Shown piece after piece: positions 1 to 7,785 of a DNA stretch of 45,173 bases (position 1 is the first letter of the stretch; each line of letters starts with the position of its first letter). The translations under genes were made by a program, and so were the position numbers. The notes beneath the pieces were generated by a model. That model ran no database searches, was not told the DNA's origin, and saw nothing but the letters and a program-made list of their open reading frames with translations. Source of the stretch: Fidelibacterota bacterium (GTDB lineage Bacteria > Fidelibacterota > UBA2242); the NCBI GenBank assembly GCA_016783665.1, contig JADHWC010000008.1:1-45173 (forward strand), given 5' to 3'.

Positions 1-129
1 AGACGCTTTCCAGAGCGGTTTAGAAATGGCAAACCGAAAGTGTCAGGTCAACCAATTGAAGTATGGATCAACAAACCTGAGAAAAAGGAAAATCAAACGA
101 TAACTCTAAACGTGTCCAATTTTTCTTGA
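1..129 (+). CDS. C-terminal end of a truncated CDS (window edge), unknown product
   Basis: Frame 1 is open from base 1 to TGA at 127-129: RRFPERFRNGKPKVSGQPIEVWINKPEKKENQTITLNVSNFS. Confidence 0.3.
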   Translation, partial: RRFPERFRNGKPKVSGQPIEVWINKPEKKENQTITLNVSNFS

Positions 130-208
130 CATTTAGCGAATAATACATTACCAAGTGCTTTTTTCATTTTAAAAATCCCATATTGCTACAGGATAGTATA
201 ACCAGAAT

Positions 209-400
209 TTATTGATATTTCAACCATTTCGTATGATTTTTAATTTCCTCTGGTACTAAATGAGCATAGTACACTTCAGTAGTTTTTACAGATTTATGTC
301 CAAGTAATTTAGCAACCATGTAAATACTCATTCCATTCCTGACAAGTGTCGTAGCGAAAGTATGCCTGATTTTTGTTGCAGATAAGCCTCTTTTACGCAA
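209..400 (-). pseudogene. C-terminal fragment of a tyrosine recombinase/integrase
   Basis: [38 protein letters not shown] matches the catalytic C-terminus (HxxR...LGH...Y) of phage integrases; only 63 aa with no upstream catalytic domain. Confidence 0.75.
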
Positions 401-756
401 AGCAAGCCCTAATGAGTTCGAGTTATAATCAAAGGATCCATTGAAATAGAAGACGTAAATATTGCTAAAACGATAACTTGCAAACTATCAACAAACTTCA
501 GTTTTGATTTAATATAATGCTCCTCGAATATTATTTTTTTGATTTACTTAAAATACGTCCTTAAATGCACACACGTGATGTTAAAGTATTTAATGTATTT
601 GTGTATCAAGTTATTTTCCGACCGGGGACCCCCCCCACCTGCGGGGAGTACCCCCCCCTTGTTTATCAATCATACTCACAGTCCCACCAAACGGGGGAAA
701 TAAATATTGAAGTAGGATTTTAAATTTTATACCTTATATAGTGATTTTTCGATTTT

Positions 757-812
757 GCGGGGATAGGCTTCCGGAGTCGAAAACCGTTTCCCTTAACGGC
801 TTCCCCGTAAGA
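757..812 (+). other. possible structured leader (three-way-junction-like pairing)
   Basis: GCGGGGA...TCCCCGT outer pairing enclosing GGCT/AGTC and CCGTT/AACGG hairpins, just upstream of the ATG at 845. Confidence 0.3.
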
Positions 813-844
813 TTTTTAAAAGGGACTAATTGAAGGGAATTAGG

Positions 845-2125
845 ATGGTCAAAAAGAAAAATAACAAGAATAATTCACCTCAGTGGCTTAAAGAACATTG
901 GGAGAAATCAAAAAACCAGGAACTAATAACGGTTAGTATCTATGACTATGATTTTCAAAGATATGAAGATGAAAACATCCTTTCTGAATCAGTTAAAGCA
1001 GGAATAAATAATTATAATGGTAGTGAGGATGAAAGAAATTTCTTAGAAAAAGTTTACTATTATGATGATTTTGGTACGAAAAACGTATTCCCATATCTTA
1101 TTCAGGAAATGCAAAAATATAAAGTTGAGGATCGACATCAACGAACAAGTAGGTTTTTTAACATACTTACCGATCTCAAAACAATCGAATTACTCAATAG
1201 ATTCTTTTTGGATATTGGAAAACCAAAATTAATCCCTAACGAAATAACAACGATTATTGATCAAATCCCGGATGATTTATCTGAAATCAAACAGACATTA
1301 ATTAAGTCGTTATCTTCCAGTGAAAAACAGATTGAATGGAAAATAAGAAGTCTAAATGAAGATGATTTTAGAAAATCCATTTTAACGCAAATAGACAGTT
1401 TACCTCAAATAAGAAAAAAGTATCAACTAATTAAAGAACAATATGAAAATGCACCTGAGAGTAAAAGCCCTTTTGAAGGAATAGGTAACCCAGAGATATA
1501 TAAAAAATCAAAGAATTATCTTAAAGATCAATTGATAAAACTCAAAATGGAATATAATCGTCAAATCTTTGTATTAAATGACATGAAGGAAGAGATTGAC
1601 ATCAGAGGTTATTCTATCTATGTAGATCAATCAATTATAAATACCCCCATTGACCATATTAACAGAGTTAAAGATTTATTTGAAGATCGTAAGCCCCTAA
1701 AATCAGACCAAGCCGGCGAAGTGGCACATGTGGAAGCACGCACCGGGCCGGAAACTGGAGCAGTCAACACCTGGAACGATATTGTCATTGAAATTATAGA
1801 CAATGAAACCTTAAGCATAAAGACAGGCGAAAATAAAGCGTCAAGAGTCAATTGTTCAGAAATTGGATTTATGAATAAAACGACATCACGGCCTAACTTA
1901 CAATGGAGAATGCTGGAAAGTTTGGCAAAATACAAAGGTTTGATTCCTTACAGGGAATGGAATTTCAGAGAGAGAAAACAGATTGAAAAGCAAATATCAG
2001 AACTTAGAAAAATCCTTAAATCTCATTTCAAGATTGATTCTGATCCTATCCCTTTTAAGAAAAATGTCGGTTATAAGACAGTATTTATTTTAAGGGACAA
2101 AAGACCCGGATCAGACACACAATAA
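845..2125 (+). CDS. hypothetical protein with probable C-terminal winged-helix DNA-binding domain
   Basis: Long ORF (track starts at TTG 830; ATG at 845). C-terminus LQWRMLESLAKYKGLIPYREW...ISELRKILKSHFKI...YKTVFIL is wHTH-like. Confidence 0.6.
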   Translation: MVKKKNNKNNSPQWLKEHWEKSKNQELITVSIYDYDFQRYEDENILSESVKAGINNYNGSEDERNFLEKVYYYDDFGTKNVFPYLIQEMQKYKVEDRHQRTSRFFNILTDLKTIELLNRFFLDIGKPKLIPNEITTIIDQIPDDLSEIKQTLIKSLSSSEKQIEWKIRSLNEDDFRKSILTQIDSLPQIRKKYQLIKEQYENAPESKSPFEGIGNPEIYKKSKNYLKDQLIKLKMEYNRQIFVLNDMKEEIDIRGYSIYVDQSIINTPIDHINRVKDLFEDRKPLKSDQAGEVAHVEARTGPETGAVNTWNDIVIEIIDNETLSIKTGENKASRVNCSEIGFMNKTTSRPNLQWRMLESLAKYKGLIPYREWNFRERKQIEKQISELRKILKSHFKIDSDPIPFKKNVGYKTVFILRDKRPGSDTQ

Positions 2126-2131
2126 AATAAA

Positions 2132-2253
2132 TATTCTGAATTTTCAGCGTTTATTCTGAATTTTCAGTAACCATAATAAAAAAAAGTGAGAAAAATTTCC
2201 CGTCGGTGGCGGGATTTTTTTTATTTGTTTTTAGCGTTTATTCTGAATTTTCA
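2132..2253. repeat. three copies of TTATTCTGAATTTTCA-type repeat (two identical 20-mers GCGTTTATTCTGAATTTTCA)
   Basis: Exact 20-mers at 2147-2166 and 2234-2253, partial copy 2132-2147; core is a dyad CTGAA-N2-TTCAG in the first two copies. Confidence 0.75.
2191..2223 (+). terminator. probable rho-independent terminator
   Basis: aaaaattTCCCGtcggtggCGGGAttttttt. Confidence 0.6.
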
Positions 2254-2298
2254 CAGGAATAAGGTAGAGAGATAATTAACAAAAGAAAGGAAAATACC

Positions 2299-2493
2299 AT
2301 GAAAGAAAAAGAATTTTACACAGCGAGAGAACTTACCGAGATGTTTGACCTGAAACCGTCTCATATTAACTATTTAAAGATAGAGGGAATTATTCCGTCA
2401 ATCCGGCGGGGACAGGGATACCCGGCTTTGTTCCCATCCGAAGCAGTTGCCATTATCAAGGCACGTCTGGCAAAGTTAAACGCTTCTGAATAG
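2299..2493 (+). CDS. small helix-turn-helix (MerR/excisionase-like) protein
   Basis: FYTARELTEMFDLKPSHINYLKIEGIIPSIRRGQGYPALFPSEAV. Confidence 0.55.
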   Translation: MKEKEFYTARELTEMFDLKPSHINYLKIEGIIPSIRRGQGYPALFPSEAVAIIKARLAKLNASE

Positions 2494-2504
2494 GGCTTTA
2501 ATTT

Positions 2505-2876
2505 ATGTCATCTGTATTGAATCGTAGTAAAGCGAAATTTGTTATGATTATGCATACCATGTTAGACGATCCCAAATTCTATAGCATGAAGCCTCGAAGC
2601 CAAATTTTATGGGCATATCTGCGATCAAAATATAATCCGTTTAAAATTGAAATAAATTCAGCAACCGGTTTAATTCAAGTTAGATTTCCAAAAAAAGACC
2701 TTCATAAGATTAATGGTTTGTCACACCCGAATACACTTCAGGATGCGCTTGACGAATTAACGAAAAATGAATTCATTAAGGTTAACCAAACTCATCCTTA
2801 TGAGATTATAGTTAGTTTCGTTGGGAATTATGGAAAGTTTCCAAACTCAATAAAAAAAACTGGGAAAAGAAAATGA
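2505..2876 (+). CDS. hypothetical protein, possible wHTH/replication-related protein
   Basis: Complete ORF between two dyad-repeat clusters; residues 20-110 suggest a wHTH fold, but no definitive family recognised. Confidence 0.4.
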   Translation: MSSVLNRSKAKFVMIMHTMLDDPKFYSMKPRSQILWAYLRSKYNPFKIEINSATGLIQVRFPKKDLHKINGLSHPNTLQDALDELTKNEFIKVNQTHPYEIIVSFVGNYGKFPNSIKKTGKRK

Positions 2877-2902
2877 CCCCTGTATGGTATATATATAAGA
2901 TA

Positions 2903-3054
2903 GCTGCATTTTATGAAACTTTGGAAAATAAGCGTTCTCGTCGTGAGAGGCTTTTCAAAGTTGCAATTTATGAAACTTTAAACCCGCCTTTTTTGCTTAA
3001 AGTTGCATTTTCTGAAACTTTGACGGCTTAAAGGTGCAATTTTTGAAACTTTAG
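2903..3054. repeat. four copies of a ~22-bp repeat, consensus GNTGCAWTTTNTGAAACTTTRR (iteron- or operator-like)
   Basis: Copies at 2903-2924, 2960-2981, 3002-3023, 3033-3054; with flanking AAA the middle copies form AAAGTTGCA-N5-TGAAACTTT dyads. Confidence 0.8.
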
Positions 3055-3076
3055 AAACAACAGAAAGGATCAACAA

Positions 3077-3211
3077 ATGGACATTCACAAAACAGACGAC
3101 ATAATAATTCGCATTTCAGAAAATAATTATCAGAATCGCAAGTATCTGGATCAGAAATTAGATCAAATTATTAGTTACGTTGAAGACAGAGAAAATAACG
3201 AGGTGAAATAA
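3077..3211 (+). CDS. small hypothetical protein (44 aa)
   Basis: ATG at 3077: MDIHKTDDIIIRISENNYQNRKYLDQKLDQIISYVEDRENNEVK; stop overlaps next start (TAATG); AGAAAGGA upstream. Confidence 0.5.
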   Translation: MDIHKTDDIIIRISENNYQNRKYLDQKLDQIISYVEDRENNEVK

Positions 3212-3600
3212 TGACCAAACAGGTTAGCACATTAAAAAAAAGCAAAGAGATTTTCACACCTGAAAAGGTAATTGAAGCAATCGAAAAGGGGCATGGGATC
3301 AAATCGCAAGCTGCAAGGCTTTTAGGTTGCAACCGTCAAACGATTACTAACTATATTGACCGGCACGAGAGCGTAAAGACAGCGTTTGAAGATGCAAAGG
3401 AAAGTTTTGTTGACATGGCGGAAAGCAAACTATTTGAAAACATTGAAAAGGGCGACGTGACTTCGATTATATTCTGTCTGAAGACGCTTGGCAAGGACAG
3501 GGGATATATTGAATCGACCAGACTCCCAAATACCGGCAATCAAGATCGCAACTGGACTACCGAAATGAAGATAGAAGGGCTAAATGGCGATGTCATCTAA
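3211..3600 (+). CDS. phage-type HTH protein, terminase small subunit-like
   Basis: Fis-like HTH KSQAARLLGCNRQTITNYIDRHESVKTAFEDAKESFVDMAESKLFENIEKGD...CLKTLGKDRGY. Confidence 0.6.
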   Translation: MTKQVSTLKKSKEIFTPEKVIEAIEKGHGIKSQAARLLGCNRQTITNYIDRHESVKTAFEDAKESFVDMAESKLFENIEKGDVTSIIFCLKTLGKDRGYIESTRLPNTGNQDRNWTTEMKIEGLNGDVI

Positions 3601-3790
3601 GCCTGTTATATTGCCGATTCTATATACTGAGCAACAAATGGCAGTGTTTCGAGAGCGGTTAAACGATGCCAGTTTCCGGGAAAGAAGACCGATAACGGCT
3701 GAACTTTATAAGATTCTTTTAGAGCAATATGATGCCGGAAATTTTATCCGGTGTGTTGATGGAATTTATTTTTGTGAGCCAAATAGTTGA
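3584..3790 (+). CDS. small hypothetical protein
   Basis: 68-aa ORF overlapping the upstream ORF end. Confidence 0.35.
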   Translation: MAMSSKPVILPILYTEQQMAVFRERLNDASFRERRPITAELYKILLEQYDAGNFIRCVDGIYFCEPNS

Positions 3791-3801
3791 GAGGTGAGAA
3801 A

Positions 3802-4104
3802 ATGACCGTAAAAAGCACGGAAAATAAACGGAACGCAAAAGGTCAATTTATAATTGGCAATAACGAAGGGAACAGAAAGGGACGCCCTAAGATAGCCATA
3901 GCAGAACAATTCAGAAATAATCCCAAGGCTAAGAGTGTATTAGACAAGATAATTGAGGTTGCCAATACGCTAAACACCGACGCTGAACATAAAGACGCTG
4001 TGACTTGCGCCAAGATAGTATCTGACAAAATAATTCCTACATTGAAAGCACAAGAAATAGCAATGGAAATTAAACAAATGCCGGAGATTATAGTAATTGA
4101 ATGA
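3802..4104 (+). CDS. DUF5681-like phage-associated protein
   Basis: GQFIIGNNEGNRKGRPK motif; ATG at 3802 after GAGGTGAG (track start TTG 3787). Confidence 0.5.
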   Translation: MTVKSTENKRNAKGQFIIGNNEGNRKGRPKIAIAEQFRNNPKAKSVLDKIIEVANTLNTDAEHKDAVTCAKIVSDKIIPTLKAQEIAMEIKQMPEIIVIE

Positions 4105-4120
4105 AGGTAAATAAAAATTA

Positions 4121-4399
4121 ATGGAAGCCTTAGCCGAAATATTGACCAAACTTGAACACCTGGAGCTATCCTTACAGGCTCAAAATTCCGTCTGGTTATC
4201 AGTGTCGGACTTGGTTAAATATTTAGGCGTTTCTGAATCAACGATCCGGAGGCTGGTGGCAAAAAACGAGATACCCTTCAAACGGATCGGAACAAATGGT
4301 AAAATTGTATTTCATAAAAGGCAAATTGACCTATGGTTATTGAGTGGCGAAAAACACCCCGGCAAGCGGGCAAGAATGATATTTCAGGATTTACTTTGA
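4121..4399 (+). CDS. helix-turn-helix (excisionase-family) DNA-binding protein
   Basis: VSDLVKYLGVSESTIRRLVAKNEIPFKRIGTNGKIVFHKRQIDLWL. Confidence 0.65.
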   Translation: MEALAEILTKLEHLELSLQAQNSVWLSVSDLVKYLGVSESTIRRLVAKNEIPFKRIGTNGKIVFHKRQIDLWLLSGEKHPGKRARMIFQDLL

Positions 4400-5199
4400 T
4401 TAAGTACGATTCAATAAACTACGGTAATTTCTTTGAATTGTATCAACAGATACAACCGTGTTCTGTAGGCCTGTTTCTGGCAGATTTACCCTACAACCTT
4501 TTCGATGATAATCGGCTATCAGGACTTCCAAACGATAAACGGGTAGATCTGAATGAACTGGAAACGGCTTTAGATTACCTACTCACAGACTCCGGGCAAG
4601 CGGTTCTGTTCTGCAATCTAAATTTACTGATAAGGATAAAATCAGAGTTTGGGAAGTATATCACTTTTAAACATCATCATATATTACAGAAATCAATGGC
4701 CATGCCGGGCAATCAATTTTATCCCTTGAATGATTCTGAATTTCTGGCCGTCTGTTATCGCACCGGGGCGAAGATTTCAGACCTTTGTTTTAATCCCCAC
4801 AATGGTAGTAAGGGCAATCCTTACAGTAAAAAGAATTATAACCTTGACGGGTGCAAGATACGGCGACAATCAAAGCCACAAGTCAACGTAAACGAATCCG
4901 GTCAGAGACATATTAAAACCATTATCCCAATGACCAGTAAATGCAATTTAGACAAGTCAGAGCGTTTCGGTATAGAACACCCCTTTCAGAAGCCGGTGAA
5001 GTTGCTCAGGCAATTGATACGAGCGTACAGTAATCCGGGCGATTTCGTTTGTGACGGATTCGCCGGGAGCGGTTCAACGTTGATTGCTTCAGAGATGGAG
5101 CGGCGGCGATATGTCGGTTTTGAGATAGATCATAAATATTACCTGGAAGGTCTGGGGCGTGTGGAGCGTGAAAAGTGCATAATTACATTACCATTTTAA
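4396..5199 (+). CDS. site-specific DNA methyltransferase (N6/N4, beta-class motif order)
   Basis: DLPY catalytic motif followed by CDGFAGSGSTLIASEMERRRYVGFEID; likely TTG start at 4396 overlapping the upstream stop (ORF track 4333). Confidence 0.8.
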   Translation: MIKYDSINYGNFFELYQQIQPCSVGLFLADLPYNLFDDNRLSGLPNDKRVDLNELETALDYLLTDSGQAVLFCNLNLLIRIKSEFGKYITFKHHHILQKSMAMPGNQFYPLNDSEFLAVCYRTGAKISDLCFNPHNGSKGNPYSKKNYNLDGCKIRRQSKPQVNVNESGQRHIKTIIPMTSKCNLDKSERFGIEHPFQKPVKLLRQLIRAYSNPGDFVCDGFAGSGSTLIASEMERRRYVGFEIDHKYYLEGLGRVEREKCIITLPF

Positions 5200-5218
5200 C
5201 TATCTATTAGGTGAATCA

Positions 5219-5581
5219 ATGAAACGATTAACCCGTCTACAATCTATCCGTAAGTTTTGTATTCAGTGTATGGGCGGCAGTATCTATTTACCGACTGATT
5301 GCCCGGCGAAAAAATGCAAATTTTACCCTTATCGGCTTGGCAGGGGCGGCGGCTCAAAAGGTACTGTAATAAGAAAGTATTGTTTGGAGTGTGTCGGTTC
5401 ACCTTCAGAAGTTAAAAACTGCCCTGATTTAGATTGTTCGCTTTACCTGTTCAGATTCGGGTACGCATCTAATCAGGAAATGATACAAAACGCACCTATT
5501 GGGCGTTTATTGGGTCAGGATTCAACGATGTTTATTGAAGTTATAACTATTATACCCAAGTTCAGGAAAAAAATCACCTAA
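5219..5581 (+). CDS. Cys-cluster (zinc-ribbon-like) phage-type protein with two repeated Cys modules
   Basis: FCIQCMGGSIYLPTDCPAKKCKFYPYRLG and YCLECVGSPSEVKNCPDLDCSLYLFRFG are internal repeats. Confidence 0.6.
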   Translation: MKRLTRLQSIRKFCIQCMGGSIYLPTDCPAKKCKFYPYRLGRGGGSKGTVIRKYCLECVGSPSEVKNCPDLDCSLYLFRFGYASNQEMIQNAPIGRLLGQDSTMFIEVITIIPKFRKKIT

Positions 5582-5600
5582 ATCGGTCTTAATTCGTTCT

Positions 5601-5667
5601 TTGACATTGTGAAAAAATATCTGTTACATATTTCGCACGATAATATTTTTCTTGTAATTATGTAACA
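5601..5667 (+). promoter_or_regulatory. promoter/operator of the XRE-ImmA-PIN operon
   Basis: TTGACA-17-TTACAT; perfect 9-bp inverted repeat TGTTACATA (5622-5630)/TATGTAACA (5659-5667) overlapping the -10. Confidence 0.55.
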
Positions 5668-5698
5668 TAACAGTTAATATATCGCAGGAGGATTAATC

Positions 5699-6049
5699 AT
5701 GGCAGACATAAAAACTATTGGAAAAAATTTATCGGACTATAGAAAATCAATGGGCATAACTCAAGAAGGAATAGCAAACTATCTTGGCGTAAAAAGAGAG
5801 ATAATAAGTTATTATGAAAATGGGACCCGAGAAATACCTCTGGATAGATTAATTAAAATCACCGACCTGCTTGGTATTGAATTATCTCAACTTGTCGAAG
5901 AAGATAACCGTTCCCATGAAACCAATTTATCTCTTACTTTTAGGGCGGATGAAATTAACCCAATCGATTTTGAGATAATAGCCAATTTCAAGAAAATCAT
6001 TAAGAATTATCTCAGATTAAAAAACCTTTGTGCAAAATATGATTGTTGA
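5699..6049 (+). CDS. XRE-family HTH regulator (putative antitoxin)
   Basis: IGKNLSDYRKSMGITQEGIANYLGVKREIISYYENGTREIPLDRLIKITDLLGIEL. Confidence 0.85.
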   Translation: MADIKTIGKNLSDYRKSMGITQEGIANYLGVKREIISYYENGTREIPLDRLIKITDLLGIELSQLVEEDNRSHETNLSLTFRADEINPIDFEIIANFKKIIKNYLRLKNLCAKYDC

Positions 6050-6770
6050 ATATAAAATTAAAAAAGCAGCTTCTGAATTCCGTACAAGGCATGGAATTGG
6101 TGCTAAAGATCAAATCAATTTTAAATCACTGCTTCAGAAATTAAATATTATTACTGTTTTTAAACCAATTAGCTCCGATCTTTCTGGTATAGGTTTTAAG
6201 GTTGATACTAACTACTTTATATTAGTCAATTCAAACCAAACAGTTGGTCGTCAAAACTTCACAATAGCACATGAGTTATATCACCTATTTATTGAAGATA
6301 AAATAAACAAAATATTGTGCACAATTGAATCTGTATCCCATTCTTCACAAAAAGAGAAAAGAGCAGAACTTTTTGCATCATATCTATTAATTCCTGAAGA
6401 AGGACTTCTTGAAGCTATTCCTCGAGAAGAATTGTCTTTAAATAAAATATCTTTACAAACCATTTTGAATATTGAACATGGTTTTCAGTGTTCCCGCAAG
6501 GCCATATTAATCCGATTAAAATACATGGGATTGATTGACAATAATTATTTTGATATGTTTCAACATAATATTACTTCAGGCGCTGTGGCTTTAGGATATG
6601 ATAAGAAGCTATATGGGAGCGGAAACCATGATCTCATTATAGGAGATTATGCAGTTATTGCCCATAAATTGTACAACCATGAAGTTATTTCAGAATCAAA
6701 TTTAATCAGTTATTTACATGTAATTGGTATTGATGTCAAGGACATAGATCTAAATGTCAAAGTCCACTAA
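6030..6770 (+). CDS. ImmA/IrrE-family metallopeptidase
   Basis: Zn motif AHELYHLF (HExxH) with third-ligand region KRAELFASYLLIPEEG; overlaps upstream gene by 20 nt. Confidence 0.85.
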   Translation: MQNMIVEYKIKKAASEFRTRHGIGAKDQINFKSLLQKLNIITVFKPISSDLSGIGFKVDTNYFILVNSNQTVGRQNFTIAHELYHLFIEDKINKILCTIESVSHSSQKEKRAELFASYLLIPEEGLLEAIPREELSLNKISLQTILNIEHGFQCSRKAILIRLKYMGLIDNNYFDMFQHNITSGAVALGYDKKLYGSGNHDLIIGDYAVIAHKLYNHEVISESNLISYLHVIGIDVKDIDLNVKVH

Positions 6771-7293
6771 TGATCCCTTAATAATATTAGATTCCGACGT
6801 AATTCGACATTTTTTAAAGGGTGGACAAATTCATATCCTGCCAAAGCTATACCCTCGAAGGCTTGTAATATTAGATATTGTTAAATCAGAATTATGTCAA
6901 AGTAGACATTTAGTAGATCAAGTTTGTAATTTTATTTCATTTTTTAAAATAATAGAAGTCCAGTTTCCCACACACGACATGAAAATATTTTCAGAGTACA
7001 TAAGACTCCGAGAAGTAGAGCTTCGCGGTGATGGTGAATCGGCTTGTATGGCGTTTGCGAAATTCAATAACCACATTATTGCAAGTAGTAATCTAAAAGA
7101 TATTCAAAAATATTGTATTGATAATGGAATAACATACTTAACGACAATGGATTTATTGCTTGAGGCATACTATAAAAATCTAATTTCAAAAGACGATTGT
7201 ACTGAATTTATTCGGACGGTAAAAGAATCTGGTAGTAAATTACCCGTTGATACAATAGATCAGTATATTGAGTTATTAAATAGAACCCAATAA
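6754..7293 (+). CDS. PIN-like domain protein (putative ribonuclease)
   Basis: Acidic residues in PIN-like order: LDSDVIRHFL, VKSELC, LRGDGESACMAFA, TTMD; overlaps upstream gene by 17 nt. Confidence 0.7.
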   Translation: MSKSTNDPLIILDSDVIRHFLKGGQIHILPKLYPRRLVILDIVKSELCQSRHLVDQVCNFISFFKIIEVQFPTHDMKIFSEYIRLREVELRGDGESACMAFAKFNNHIIASSNLKDIQKYCIDNGITYLTTMDLLLEAYYKNLISKDDCTEFIRTVKESGSKLPVDTIDQYIELLNRTQ

Positions 7294-7329
7294 TATTTTT
7301 CCTTCCAATTCTACAACAATTTTATCAAA

Positions 7330-7479
7330 TACTGTACAGATTTGAATTGCCCGCTTTACCAGTACAGATTCGGATACAATTACAATCGTACAATCCCAAA
7401 AAACAGTGATATTAGCCGTATATCGACCCGCCATTCAACGAAAGCGGTTGAATCAATAGTAAACCATAGACCCGGATAA
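7330..7479 (+). pseudogene. truncated paralog (C-terminal half) of the Cys-cluster gene at 5219-5581
   Basis: Translates YCTDLNCPLYQYRFGYNYNRTIPKNSDISRISTRHSTKAVESIVNHRPG*; compare NCPDLDCSLYLFRFGYASN in the 5219 ORF. Confidence 0.65.
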
Positions 7480-7514
7480 TAAAATTGCTTGGTGGGCTTG
7501 AAAATATATATAAG

Positions 7515-7579
7515 TATACCCAATCGGGTATATTAATCGATTGTTCTTGACATTAGGAACTATATGTTGTATTATACCC
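7515..7579 (+). promoter_or_regulatory. promoter with palindromic operator upstream of excisionase/integrase genes
   Basis: Palindrome TATACCC-AATC-GGGTATA (7515-7532), TTGACA (7547-7552)-17-TATTAT (7570-7575), extra TATACCC half-site 7573-7579 on the -10. Confidence 0.7.
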
Positions 7580-7602
7580 ATAGAATATAAAGGAATTAAA
7601 AA

Positions 7603-7785
7603 ATGAATGATTTAAACACTATCAAAGAAACAGCGGAAATCCTGGGAGTGTCAATCCGGTGGATTTTCAAGTTGATTGAACAGGGTAAAATAACACCTAT
7701 TAAGATCGGTGGAAACGTTCGTTGCGGAATGAATCTAATTAGCCGTGAACAAATCGAAAACCTAATTAAAACTAAGGTGAAATAA
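7603..7785 (+). CDS. excisionase-like HTH protein
   Basis: TIKETAEILGVSIRWIFKLIEQGKITPIKIGGNVRCGMNLISREQIENLI. Confidence 0.65.
   Translation: MNDLNTIKETAEILGVSIRWIFKLIEQGKITPIKIGGNVRCGMNLISREQIENLIKTKVK

Noticed and set aside
1-800. Left att duplication of the tRNA-Gly 3' end or terminator
   Set aside because: No matching GGGGTTCGATTCCCC-like or ACCGGATATTTCCGGT-like repeat found by eye; the boundary may lie outside the window.
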